In this document: in pieces, positions 1-7,480 of the stretch
Layout: every line of letters begins with the position of its first letter
How positions within the stretch are numbered: the stretch's first letter is position 1
From: a virus
Strand: one strand, 5' to 3'
Length of the DNA: 48,432 nt
IMG/VR virus record: IMGVR_UViG_3300031801_000949
Span: 1 to 48,432 of that record
Translations under genes and position numbers: made by a program
Notes under the pieces: generated by a model
Databases searched by the model: none
The model's input: the letters and a program-made list of their open reading frames with translations, nothing else
Told to the model about the DNA's origin: nothing

Positions 1-429
1 TGCTGTAAACTGATCGTATCTATTTTCCTTAGAATACTTCTTTTGAAAAACATAAAAGTTTTTTGGATCATTTGCATCAATTTTATCAACTGTTATTGTA
101 TCATCTCTAGCTATGGTGGTTCTTTTAAATACAATTAGTGGTGTAATTAATTGATTTTTCTTATCTCTTAAAATACCCCTTTTCTGAATTGATGTCCATC
201 TTTCTGCGTTAGCATACATAATAGGAACTTTAACCATCTCACCATTTTCTTCTACCTCTGGTTTTATAACTTCAGTAAAATAATACATAATTGCTGAATC
301 AACATCCATCAATCCAACTTCTACATTTTTAATAGTATCCTTTTTTCTAGATAGTTGTTCACCTCTATTTATTTCAGCTCTACCAAAAGATTGCCTATGT
401 GATCTTGGTAATGGTTTAATTCTTGCCAT
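1..429 (-). CDS. Tail sheath stabiliser/terminator-like protein (gp15-like), C-terminus missing
   Basis: The N-terminal 143 codons are present and the frame runs off the left edge. The ATG at 429 overlaps the TAA of the next upstream gene by one base (TAATG). The protein begins MARIKPLPRSHRQS and has the segment MVKVPIMYANAERW followed by LITPLIVFKRTTI. A 'VPI.YA' segment followed by a 'P.I' stretch recalls T4 gp15, and its place after gp13-like and a gp14-position gene matches the T4 order 13-14-15. The gp15 assignment is inference from weak similarity and order; it is safer to call it a neck or tail structural protein. Confidence 0.45.
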   Translation of the reverse strand, partial: MARIKPLPRSHRQSFGRAEINRGEQLSRKKDTIKNVEVGLMDVDSAIMYYFTEVIKPEVEENGEMVKVPIMYANAERWTSIQKRGILRDKKNQLITPLIVFKRTTIARDDTITVDKIDANDPKNFYVFQKKYSKENRYDQFTA

Positions 430-914
430 TATATACTTCTCACCTCTTCAATATTTAAATTACTAACTCTTGCTAAAAAAGCACTACACACAATAGAATG
501 GCTATTGCTTGGTTGTCCTGCAACTAATTGATTTTCATTCAAACTACTTATTTCCCAATAACCTTCATTCCAATCAACTATATCTCCAATATCTACAACA
601 TAACTTAAATCTTTTAATGCTTGTTTTATAAAAGAAAAAGAAGTAGTTTGTCTTAAATCAGGTCCATACTCATCTTGAGTATATACCATATCATCAGCTG
701 ATATAAGGCAAGCTAATCTTACTCCTGGTTTATAAACCTTACCCTTACCAGCTTCTCCATACATATTAACTTCTGTATCATTAACTGCAATTTTATATAC
801 AACTACAATTTGGTTGCTATGACCATCTTGATTTGTTGTTAAATTACCAACTAACTCTTTATTATATTTATCAAAAGTATCTATGTCCTTTTGAGCTATA
901 AATCTATTTGGCAT
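429..914 (-). CDS. Small neck/tail-completion structural protein (gp14 position)
   Basis: 161 residues, starting at ATG 914, four bases after the stop of the gp13-like gene. It has no signal peptide or membrane span. A central segment GDIVDWNEGYWEISSL resembles the 'GD-hydrophobic-W/FEI' segment of T4-like gp14 neck proteins, but the protein is shorter than T4 gp14 (256 aa). Position between the gp13-like and gp15-like genes makes a head-tail connector role the best guess. This is inferred from context. Confidence 0.4.
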   Translation of the reverse strand: MPNRFIAQKDIDTFDKYNKELVGNLTTNQDGHSNQIVVVYKIAVNDTEVNMYGEAGKGKVYKPGVRLACLISADDMVYTQDEYGPDLRQTTSFSFIKQALKDLSYVVDIGDIVDWNEGYWEISSLNENQLVAGQPSNSHSIVCSAFLARVSNLNIEEVRSI

Positions 915-918
915 TTTA

Positions 919-2070
919 TTATCCTATGTAAATTGGATATGGAACTTTTTTTAATTTTTCCTGTAAAAATTCAGCTTCATCTTTATCTGCTTCAAGCATT
1001 GCTTTTCTACTTGTTTGATCCAGCATTTCACGAAGTTGTGTTACTAAAAACTCTTTTTCAGCTGAAGCTTCTGACCTAAGAGTATCACCATCCAACGCAA
1101 CTTCTGCGTTTGGTATTGGAATAGTACCATACTTACCCCTCACTACACCTAACATTTCCTTACTTAACGCTAATCCATACTTCCGTATCCATTGTCTACC
1201 AACGTGATTAATATACTGATATTCCATATTGTTATATGGGACATTTGAAAAATCCGATATAACATCAGAAGATCCGCTGTGTTCTGTTATAGTTGAACTA
1301 TCCCTATCAGATCTTTTAACATAATTAAAATTAAGTTTAAAATCTTTTGTTGGTCTAGGAAATATTCTTAACTTATTATTTCTTAATTGAAATGTATAAG
1401 CAGATTTTCGTATTTGATCATTAAATTCTATTGCTTGTATTCGTAACAAATCAGCGTAAGCTGGCATCATTAAAAATGATACTGCTGGTGAATAATTACC
1501 CCAACCAAATTGATCCATCAAATTTAATGAACCTTGACCTGCTGATGCGTAAGGATCAAAATATCTCTGAATAGCGGGTGTTGCATCATAAAAAACTTTT
1601 CTAAGTTCTATAGCATTACCACTTTCTGATACATCTGCAAACAATTTATTAACATCATAGTCTTGAGAACCACTTAAAATATCAATGGATCCACTCTTAA
1701 TATCTACTAACCCACCTACTCCAGCTTCAGTTCCATATGCTTCTGATAAGAATACACTTCTACCAAGATTTGGTGTAACTCTCTTTTGTGTTAAATTTGA
1801 ACCAGTTGATTGTCCAGTTAGTGTTAACAGGTTATCTCTAATATTAAATTGATTTACTTGCGCAGAATACTCTGTTACTGATTCTTCTAAACAAGTATAA
1901 AATTGTGTATCTTGTAATTCAACCGATGATATAGGATACCCCAATCTTTTAGCAGCCCAAATAGCAAACTTAGGAGCTTCTGATTGGTATATACTATCAT
2001 CATCATAAAATCCAAAAGGTGTTGTTCCACTTACTGCTGAACCACTTCCAGCCCAAATCGCTTCTGCCAT
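919..2070 (-). CDS. gp13-like neck protein
   Basis: 383 residues, ATG at 2070 with TTGGAG upstream. The N-terminal part has the neck-protein pattern of a hydrophobic helix, then RLGYPISSVELQDTQFY and a helix with EESVTEYSAQ. The C-terminal part (roughly residues 285-345) has a helix with WIRKYGLALSKEMLG, then GKYGTIPIPNAEVALDG and a Glu-rich helix, which is typical of T4-like gp13 proteins. It lies downstream of gp23 across a terminator, so it probably has its own late promoter or receives read-through; I found no exact TATAAATA in 2071-2121. Known gp13 forms the neck that seals the head after packaging. The family call is by eye. Confidence 0.6.
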   Translation of the reverse strand: MAEAIWAGSGSAVSGTTPFGFYDDDSIYQSEAPKFAIWAAKRLGYPISSVELQDTQFYTCLEESVTEYSAQVNQFNIRDNLLTLTGQSTGSNLTQKRVTPNLGRSVFLSEAYGTEAGVGGLVDIKSGSIDILSGSQDYDVNKLFADVSESGNAIELRKVFYDATPAIQRYFDPYASAGQGSLNLMDQFGWGNYSPAVSFLMMPAYADLLRIQAIEFNDQIRKSAYTFQLRNNKLRIFPRPTKDFKLNFNYVKRSDRDSSTITEHSGSSDVISDFSNVPYNNMEYQYINHVGRQWIRKYGLALSKEMLGVVRGKYGTIPIPNAEVALDGDTLRSEASAEKEFLVTQLREMLDQTSRKAMLEADKDEAEFLQEKLKKVPYPIYIG

Positions 2071-2121
2071 AACTTTTTCTCCAAAATTAATACATTAACT
2101 CATTAATAAATATAATGGTAC

Positions 2122-2153
2122 AAAAAAAGGGTGAGAAAACTCCCACCCTTTTT
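2122..2153 (-). terminator. Intrinsic terminator after the major capsid gene
   Basis: On the minus strand the RNA reads AAAAAGGGTG, a 10-base loop region, then CACCCTTTTT plus more T: a 10 bp stem closed by GGGTG/CACCC and followed by a T run. It lies 36 bases past the gp23 stop. The intergenic stretch 2071-2188 holds this terminator and the ribosome binding site of the next gene and nothing else I can see. Confidence 0.8.
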
Positions 2154-2188
2154 AAGTGTATATATGCTACAAATCAATAAATTATGTA

Positions 2189-3823
2189 CTAGACATAATT
2201 TACATCAGCAACAATCACTTTACCATAGAACTCTGGTCTTACGATTTTCTTCGCATAGCGAGTCATCACACCTTTACGCGGGGTAAAGTTTGTGGGATCG
2301 TAGACAAGAGGTGTCATGATAAGAGGTACATATGGTGCATACACTGCTCCAGTTTCTAAGAATGAAGAACCACGGAATCCACATAGAATTACATTTTCTA
2401 ACATGTACGGGTTCTTATAGACAGTATAGCGGTTGTTCAATTGACCAACCTTCTGTACGCCCATAGCAAACTTATTACTAGAAGCATCGCCATCAGATGT
2501 CGTTGCATATCCAGGGATACTCTCAAGAATCGTAGCTGTTTCAGGTGAAACAACTATGAAGTTAGCTCCGCCACGAAGTGTTTTCTGATGAATTGCATTA
2601 GAAACTGCTTGAATTTTCATTCCTAATGTCTGGAACCAAGTGCCTTTTGTATAAGCATTTGAAGAACCAGAAGATTCAACGAAAAGGTTAGCGGCTGAAC
2701 TATATTCATATCCAACTCTTGCAGACCATCTCTCTTGTTTTGCATTTGCATTAGCCATTAACATATCAAGGATTTCTAGATCGATTTCCATTGATACATA
2801 CTCACTCAACATAGAAGTAAGTTCTGCTTCTGCATCAACACTATGATAAGCGTTTAAATCCTGCGCTAATTCAGGAGTCCATACTGCCTTTAATTTACGG
2901 GTTTTCGCAACAATTGCGACCGACCGCATAGCAATATCAACTTCAGGAATTCCTGCGTTAGATTCTGCGCCTGTACCGCTTGGTGTAGCTTCAAAATCAC
3001 CACGTGTTGTATCTGTTGGTGCTTTATGATATTTAGTGACCAACTCAACCGACAGTGCATACAAAGAAGCTGCGCCTGTAGGATTAGCTGGTTTTACAAT
3101 CCACTCTATATTAGAGCCAGAAATTGCAGTATATGCTGGATAAACAGCAGTTAACTCTGAACCAGCACTACCACTAATTTCAAAGGCGCGAACGGCTTCA
3201 AAATCTGCTGCACTGTCCATAGCTGTTTTCGCAATCTTAATCTTTCTTAGCGCCGACAAGGAGCTAGAAAGGTCAGGTTCGAAATCAACATCTTTCCAGT
3301 TAACAGAATGTGTTGTGTAAGATCCAGTATTTTCTGTTGTAGTCTGATCATTAATGGAATATCCAAAACGACCAGCACCATAAAGACCCTGGCTCGCATC
3401 TACATTTGAGCCAGAAGTTACACCGTGGATATTGTCGCCAACATCAGCGAGTGCTTGATTTGTACCATATTTAAAGTCAAGATAAAAAATCAGTCCTGAC
3501 GGAAGGTTCATCGGCTGTACGGATACGAAATCCTGTGCAGCTAATTCGCCAAAAATTCGGCGAACCAAAGGAAGTGCAACACCAGACCATTGTTCTGTGT
3601 TGGCTCCTGTCCCCATCGAAGAGGCTTCATCAATAAGTTGACGAGCTTGGTTTTCAAGAAGAACTGACATAGCATGTACTTTATGTTCATCTTCAATACC
3701 CTCTAATAGACCTGTCGGTTCCCATTTCTGTACCAACTGTCTTGTCTGTTCGAGTATCTCTCTATGAGGATTATACCCATCCATCAAATTTGATATTGAA
3801 TCAAATGTTCCTTTTTTAGACAT
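2189..3823 (-). CDS. 23: Major capsid protein gp23
   Basis: 544 residues, ATG at 3823 with TTGGAG seven bases upstream. Diagnostic gp23 segments are WSGVALPLVRRIFGELAAQD, then VQPMNLPSGLIFYLDFKYG (about residues 79-119), a long central insertion domain, and the C-terminal IVRPEFYGKVIVADVNY. It forms the hexamers of the T4-type head. In T4 the N-terminal ~65 residues are removed by the gp21 protease; the segments LLEG and VLLENQ near residues 40-58 are possible cleavage neighbourhoods, but this is not decided here. It follows gp22 by 32 bases and ends at a strong terminator. The gap upstream holds TATAAAATA (3852-3844), one base off the late consensus. Its codon use looks less AT-biased than that of the surrounding genes. 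Confidence 0.95.
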   Translation of the reverse strand: MSKKGTFDSISNLMDGYNPHREILEQTRQLVQKWEPTGLLEGIEDEHKVHAMSVLLENQARQLIDEASSMGTGANTEQWSGVALPLVRRIFGELAAQDFVSVQPMNLPSGLIFYLDFKYGTNQALADVGDNIHGVTSGSNVDASQGLYGAGRFGYSINDQTTTENTGSYTTHSVNWKDVDFEPDLSSSLSALRKIKIAKTAMDSAADFEAVRAFEISGSAGSELTAVYPAYTAISGSNIEWIVKPANPTGAASLYALSVELVTKYHKAPTDTTRGDFEATPSGTGAESNAGIPEVDIAMRSVAIVAKTRKLKAVWTPELAQDLNAYHSVDAEAELTSMLSEYVSMEIDLEILDMLMANANAKQERWSARVGYEYSSAANLFVESSGSSNAYTKGTWFQTLGMKIQAVSNAIHQKTLRGGANFIVVSPETATILESIPGYATTSDGDASSNKFAMGVQKVGQLNNRYTVYKNPYMLENVILCGFRGSSFLETGAVYAPYVPLIMTPLVYDPTNFTPRKGVMTRYAKKIVRPEFYGKVIVADVNYV

Positions 3824-3855
3824 TTTATTTCTCCAAATTATGGTATTTTATACGA

Positions 3856-4944
3856 TTAAATAATATTAGCCAACTTCTTAAACCTAGTTTTCAACTCTGA
3901 ACCTTCAGTGATTACTTCTTTACTTTTAGGTTCGGTTGAAGCTACAGGTTTAGAAGAAGACCCTTTGCTTTCCTTAATTTTACCTTTACCACTTCCTCCA
4001 AAAGATTCTGCCAAGGTGGAAAATACCAACTTAACTTCTCTTAGATTCTTTGCTCTATCAAAAGTTTCAACAACTTTCATTTTTTGTTCATTGGTAAGGC
4101 CAAATGAACGGAACAATTTGTTTGTGAATAAAAGTTTAGCGTTAAGTAAGTTTACTTCATTCAACTTACCACGCAGATACTTAATTACATTGCGATGCTC
4201 TGCAATCTCAGTTTTGTACTTAGAGATTTCCTCAACTTCCTCTTCTTCATCCTCTTCCTCTTCAAGAGCTTTAATGACTTCTTTAAGATCGATTTCTTGT
4301 AAGTCATCGACTACTTCATCATCATCATTCTCTTTTCCGGCGGGAGGTGAATCAGCATCTGCTGGTTCTTCTGAGCCCTGACCTATATCAGATGAATCTG
4401 CGGAATCGGCGTCAACTTTGTTGTCTCCTGCTCCGATTTCAGAAGAATCTTCCAAATCTTCAGCTAAATCAGCTTCATCAGCTGGTTTACCTTTTTCATC
4501 GTGTCCATCTCCTGTGCTCATCTCATACTCTTCTTCCACTTCTTCATCCTCTTCATCTTCTTCTGCTTCTTCTTCGAGTTCACGAAGAATAGCTTCTAGA
4601 TCAAGTTCATCTTCTTCCTCTTCTTCTTCTTGCTCTTCCATATCAGCTGCTTCACCGTCAGCAGGTTCATCAGAATATTCTTCTTCTTCACCTTCTTCCA
4701 TTTCTGGTTCAGCCTCTTCTTCTTCATCATGTTCAGGTTCGTGAGCTTCAGCAGGTGCTTCTTCTTCTTCTTCTTCTTCTTCACCAGCTTCTTCTTCACC
4801 TTCCATTTCATTCTGAATCTTCTGTGAGAGCATAGATTTCAAACGAGGTGTGAAAGCTTCCTCAAGGGCTATTTTTGCATTTTCTAAAGCGGTTTCTCGA
4901 ACTGCTTTTGCATCTGCAATGGCTTCTTTTAAAAGATCATCCAT
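3856..4944 (-). CDS. 22: Prohead core scaffolding protein gp22
   Basis: 362 residues, ATG at 4944 after ATATGGAGAAAAG. The order is an N-terminal helix (DDLLKEAIADAK), a region of about 190 residues made almost only of Glu, Asp, Ala and Ser with long Glu runs, then a helical C-terminal domain (KYLRGKLNEVNLLNAKLLFTNKL, FRSFGLTNEQKMKVVETFDRA). The gp22 family shows this C-terminal pattern, and the gene sits directly before gp23 as in T4. It forms the scaffold core on which gp23 assembles and is degraded during maturation. The acidic tract is encoded by repeated GAA/GAG codons and produces long antisense poly-Ser frames that are not genes. Confidence 0.85.
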   Translation of the reverse strand: MDDLLKEAIADAKAVRETALENAKIALEEAFTPRLKSMLSQKIQNEMEGEEEAGEEEEEEEEAPAEAHEPEHDEEEEAEPEMEEGEEEEYSDEPADGEAADMEEQEEEEEEDELDLEAILRELEEEAEEDEEDEEVEEEYEMSTGDGHDEKGKPADEADLAEDLEDSSEIGAGDNKVDADSADSSDIGQGSEEPADADSPPAGKENDDDEVVDDLQEIDLKEVIKALEEEEDEEEEVEEISKYKTEIAEHRNVIKYLRGKLNEVNLLNAKLLFTNKLFRSFGLTNEQKMKVVETFDRAKNLREVKLVFSTLAESFGGSGKGKIKESKGSSSKPVASTEPKSKEVITEGSELKTRFKKLANII

Positions 4945-4987
4945 TACTTTTCTCCATATTTTATATTGGATTTAATATTGTTATTAG

Positions 4988-5049
4988 GAACAATAATTTG
5001 TTCGACCTATTCAGGTACATTCTATGTTGGCAAGAAATGCCGAGAATGT
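4988..5049 (-). promoter_or_regulatory. Two hairpins in the gp22 mRNA leader
   Basis: On the minus strand ACATTCT (5049-5043) pairs with AGAATGT (5023-5017), with an inner GGCA/TGCC stem (5041-5038 with 5032-5029). A second perfect stem GAACAA-ATTA-TTGTTC lies at 5003-4988. With the late box at 5060-5053, transcription should start near 5048, so the first hairpin would sit at or next to the 5' end of the capsid mRNA. Such a 5' hairpin could stabilise the transcript; that role is inference. The rest of 4945-5114 holds only the promoter and ribosome binding site. Confidence 0.55.
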
Positions 5050-5052
5050 ATT

Positions 5053-5060
5053 TATTTATA
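5053..5060 (-). promoter_or_regulatory. T4-type late promoter box TATAAATA
   Basis: The minus strand reads TATATATAAATAAATAC here, containing the exact T4 late consensus TATAAATA, 109 bases before the gp22 ATG and in an intergenic gap. Known T4 late promoters consist of only this box and are read by host RNA polymerase with gp55, gp33 and gp45. A gp55-like gene (38102-38824) and gp45 (34215-34934) are present in the window. Confidence 0.75.
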
Positions 5061-5114
5061 TATAAGTATAAAGTTTTATAGGAAAGCGGTGTATTTTAAA
5101 TAAAAAAAATAAAC

Positions 5115-5666
5115 TTAACTGTCATTCTCGTCTTTTTTCCACACTTGCTGCATCCTTTTTCTTAAACTATCTACATTTTTAGGTGTAACAAGTTGTTTTG
5201 CAGCATCTTTTAAAATAAAAAAACAACAATAACATAAAAGTCTTAAATTAACTAAATCATGATTTTTAGGATTGCCATCTAAAAAATCTAATAATAAAGG
5301 TGATTTCATATCTGAACGTCTGTATTCATCAAACCCGCAATTATTACATTCTTGAACTAAAAAACCATTTTTTAATAATCTATCTTGTAACTTATAATGA
5401 GGATAGCTTGGATGCTTTCCAGCAAAAATGTCCTGCAATCTTGCAGTGGAAAATCCTGTATCACCCTTTCTAGGTACTCCTACTCCTGCTTGATTTTTAT
5501 TTTCTTCAAACAAACCATATAACTTTGCATACTTCTTAAAAGTATTATATGAAACTCTTAACAATCTAGCAGCACTAGAAATTGAAAGAGTTTGAGAAAG
5601 TGCCCATTCAATTCTACCTTTCGGTATAACTCTTCCCTTAAATGGATTAACGCCTTGCTTTGACAT
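5115..5666 (-). CDS. HTH protein with a decayed HNH/zinc domain
   Basis: 183 residues, ATG at 5666. Residues about 15-50 look like a helix-turn-helix (ALSQTLSISSAARLLRVSYN). Residues 95-150 follow the HNH endonuclease layout: CNNC (107-110), then LLLDFLDGNPKNHDLVNLRLL and CYCC (145-148). In active HNH enzymes the motif is LDHIDGN...NLRLLCPNCH; here the first catalytic His is Phe (LDFLDG) and the last His is Phe (CYCCF), while the four zinc cysteines remain. It therefore probably binds DNA without cutting. It is the last gene before the late promoter of the capsid genes, so a regulatory role is possible but unproven. Confidence 0.6.
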   Translation of the reverse strand: MSKQGVNPFKGRVIPKGRIEWALSQTLSISSAARLLRVSYNTFKKYAKLYGLFEENKNQAGVGVPRKGDTGFSTARLQDIFAGKHPSYPHYKLQDRLLKNGFLVQECNNCGFDEYRRSDMKSPLLLDFLDGNPKNHDLVNLRLLCYCCFFILKDAAKQLVTPKNVDSLRKRMQQVWKKDENDS

Positions 5667-5868
5667 TCTTTCTTTTTCTTCTTGGATTTGGTTTCCTTTT
5701 AGTACTCAATTTAAGTACTTCGTCTTTCAACAATTTTCTTTGTACTCGCAAATCTTGTATTTCATTTTCCATAGAAGATATTCTATTAAATGATAATAGT
5801 GCCATAGACAATACTCCACTAGTACCCCCAACTAAAATACCAACTAAAATCCATAGTATTAATTCCAT
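5647..5868 (-). CDS. Small single-span membrane protein with coiled coil
   Basis: 73 residues from ATG 5868. A TTG lies one codon earlier, but GGAG spacing and the TGATG overlap with the upstream stop favour the ATG. It has an N-terminal membrane segment (LILWILVGILVGGTSGVLSMALL), a short amphipathic coiled coil and a very basic tail (KRKPNPRRKRKNVKARR). Overlap with the next gene is 20 bases. Function unknown. Confidence 0.6.
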   Translation of the reverse strand: MELILWILVGILVGGTSGVLSMALLSFNRISSMENEIQDLRVQRKLLKDEVLKLSTKRKPNPRRKRKNVKARR

Positions 5869-6113
5869 CAATTTTTCTCCTCGAGTTTTTTATACTTTAT
5901 TTTTAAATCTTTTATTCTTAACTTATCCCATTCATCTGTAAATGTATACTTCTTATCCAAAAACGGACTATTTTCATGAACTACGACAACACTCCCACTT
6001 TCTTCTGAAGAAGGTGGATTTTTTTCATAATCTATACGAACATTAGTAGCCTCTTCAAATATTTTTTTCTTTAATTCAGCGTACTCTTTATCTTTAGTTT
6101 TTTTATTCTTCAT
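5868..6113 (-). CDS. Small hypothetical protein
   Basis: 81 residues, Lys- and Glu-rich, without membrane segment or known motif. Its stop overlaps the next start (TGATG) and its start overlaps the stop of the gene at 6113-6346, so it is translationally coupled in a string of small genes. I do not recognise it. Confidence 0.55.
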   Translation of the reverse strand: MKNKKTKDKEYAELKKKIFEEATNVRIDYEKNPPSSEESGSVVVVHENSPFLDKKYTFTDEWDKLRIKDLKIKYKKLEEKN

Positions 6114-6346
6114 TAAAAATTATCTAATTCTGTAGATTCATCTTCCCACCATCTAATTCCTCTACCAATAGATGGCATACCTTTTGGTCGTTTATACTCT
6201 TCTACTACATATAACTTATCAAAATCTTTTTCTTTCAATTGTTTCATTCGAATATAATATGTCTTCGCCTCATTAAGCCCAAATATTTTACTATCTGTAA
6301 TCGTTACTATTTCACCTGTATTTTTCATAATAAGTTGGTATTTCAT
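6113..6346 (-). CDS. Small hypothetical protein
   Basis: 77 residues, ATG at 6346 preceded by GGAG within the stop of the 38-codon gene upstream. The protein starts MKYQLIMKNTGEIVTITDSKIF and has a C-terminal stretch GRGIRWWEDE. It has no signal or membrane segment. The compact beta-rich start followed by a helix suggests a small soluble fold; function unknown. Confidence 0.6.
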   Translation of the reverse strand: MKYQLIMKNTGEIVTITDSKIFGLNEAKTYYIRMKQLKEKDFDKLYVVEEYKRPKGMPSIGRGIRWWEDESTELDNF

Positions 6347-6356
6347 ATTACTTCTC

Positions 6357-6473
6357 CTAACCTAAAATAAATTTTAATATTTCCCAAAACATATCTAATC
6401 CCCAGCCCATACCTCTCAACAGGTCATAGATAATGGTTAGCAATATAAAGTATGATATATATACCCAAGTCAT
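6357..6473 (-). CDS. Very short membrane protein (38 aa)
   Basis: ATG at 6473 is preceded by TTAGGAGAAAAAAA, a good ribosome binding site, and the TAG stop is fused to the binding site of the next gene (TAGGAGAAG). The product starts MTWVYISYFILLTIIYDLL and continues with an amphipathic helix containing GMGWGLDMFWEILKF. Size and one hydrophobic span resemble small phage membrane proteins such as toxins or lysis modulators, but no function can be assigned. It fills what would otherwise be an empty gap. Confidence 0.55.
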   Translation of the reverse strand: MTWVYISYFILLTIIYDLLRGMGWGLDMFWEILKFILG

Positions 6474-6482
6474 TTTTTTCTC

Positions 6483-7040
6483 CTAATCTAATACAACTTC
6501 AAAACTTAATCTGTACTCTTCATAAAAAGAGTCAAACCAATAAATCCATACTTTTACAGTATCTCCTACCATACTTTTAACAGGAGCGAACATAGTATTT
6601 ATTTCACCATCGCTGTTACTATAACTTGCAGGATTTATAGTTGGTACTTCCATACCATCAAAATGATGAACATAAAGCGTATCATAATACACATAATCTC
6701 CAGTATAAGAAGAAAATTGTCTTTTTACTATATAACCTAATGTATCACCTATATACCAATAATGAGATGATTCCCAATTAACTTTAAATACATCTAATGG
6801 TTCACTATCAGCTAATACTTCTCCACTAAATCTGTGTAATGTTTGCCATTTATCAGTATCAAGAGTTAAATGATAATAACCGTTACCATCTTTAATTAAT
6901 CTTGGATCGATAGATATCTCTAATTCATCTATATTGTTGATACCAACATGCGGATCCCAACCATCCTCACAACCATTTAATAAAAAAGTTGTAACGAATA
7001 TAAATATAATACTCCTATGTATCTTTGTGTTGTTTAACAT
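6483..7040 (-). CDS. Secreted lipoprotein, function unknown
   Basis: 185 residues from the chosen ATG at 7040; an in-frame ATG at 7100 would add 20 residues rich in Lys and Asn. The shorter form gives a standard lipoprotein signal: MLNNTKIHRS, hydrophobic IIFIFVTTFLL, then lipobox LLNGC with the lipidated Cys at residue 23. The mature part is beta-rich with many Tyr and Trp (SSHYWYIGDTLGY, YYDTLYVHHFDG) and no known motif. A phage lipoprotein expressed early often alters the cell envelope, for example in superinfection exclusion; that is inference. A sigma70-like promoter lies upstream of the preceding small gene. Confidence 0.6.
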   Translation of the reverse strand: MLNNTKIHRSIIFIFVTTFLLNGCEDGWDPHVGINNIDELEISIDPRLIKDGNGYYHLTLDTDKWQTLHRFSGEVLADSEPLDVFKVNWESSHYWYIGDTLGYIVKRQFSSYTGDYVYYDTLYVHHFDGMEVPTINPASYSNSDGEINTMFAPVKSMVGDTVKVWIYWFDSFYEEYRLSFEVVLD

Positions 7041-7203
7041 AACCTGGCTTTCTTTTATTTTTCCACTTCTTTTTATGAAGTTTTTTTTGTTTTTGTTCAT
7101 TTACTTGTTTCCAAGCTTTTTTTATCTTAGATTTTGGTTTATTAATCTCCTTTGATGAAGATTCTTCAATATCTTCATAATATTCCCAATCAATCTTCGA
7201 CAT
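7015..7203 (-). CDS. Small basic protein
   Basis: 62 residues from ATG 7203. An adjacent ATG at 7206 and a further in-frame start at 7239 exist, but GGAG is placed best for 7203. The N-terminus is acidic (SKIDWEYYEDIEESSSKE) and the rest is Lys-rich (NEQKQKKLHKKKWKNKRK), suggesting nucleic acid or membrane contact. Function unknown. It overlaps the lipoprotein start by 26 bases. Confidence 0.45.
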   Translation of the reverse strand: MSKIDWEYYEDIEESSSKEINKPKSKIKKAWKQVNEQKQKKLHKKKWKNKRKPGYVKQHKDT

Positions 7204-7214
7204 CATGTACTCCA

Positions 7215-7244
7215 AATATACACATAAACGTCCATACAAGTCAA
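7215..7244 (-). promoter_or_regulatory. Possible sigma70-type promoter
   Basis: The minus strand has TTGACT (7244-7239), an 18-base spacer and TATATT (7220-7215), with TG two bases before the -10. It would give an almost leaderless transcript starting near 7208, so the first ATG (7203) would have little leader, while the lipoprotein behind it would be well served. The -35 overlaps the end of the gene at 7241. Confidence 0.45.
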
Positions 7245-7480
7245 GACTTTATTTTCCATTCTTCTAATTTATCCAAAAATTTTGTAATAGTATATGATTT
7301 TTTATGATTGTCTAGTATTCTAATAGATTCAAGCAACTCTGGCTTTTGATAAATAATCCTTTGTAACATATAAAATCCTACAGATGGATAGAAAACTTTA
7401 AAACTTTCTTCTCCTAAAATATTAGTATCATACATAGCATCTTTTTCTGTATCACCATCCAGCAATAAATAGTAAGTCAT
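7241..7480 (-). CDS. Small conserved-looking hypothetical protein
   Basis: 79 residues, ATG 7480, starting MTYYLLLDGDTEKDAMYDTN, with a helical C-terminus (FLDKLEEWKIKS). The start overlaps the stop of the sugar dehydrogenase by one base. It is the last gene of the glycan-island string. Soluble, no motif I can name. Confidence 0.6.
   Translation of the reverse strand: MTYYLLLDGDTEKDAMYDTNILGEESFKVFYPSVGFYMLQRIIYQKPELLESIRILDNHKKSYTITKFLDKLEEWKIKS

Noticed and set aside
3844-3852. TATAAAATA in the gap before gp23
   Set aside because: It has one extra A compared with the late consensus and the gp22 promoter can serve gp23; not called as a promoter.
3908-4827. Several plus-strand frames rich in Ser, Leu or Phe
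   Set aside because: They are antisense to the Glu-rich tract of gp22 and have no ribosome sites or family motifs.
7041-7100. N-terminal extension of the lipoprotein from ATG 7100
   Set aside because: It would add 20 Lys/Asn-rich residues before a normal signal peptide and enlarge the overlap with the upstream gene.
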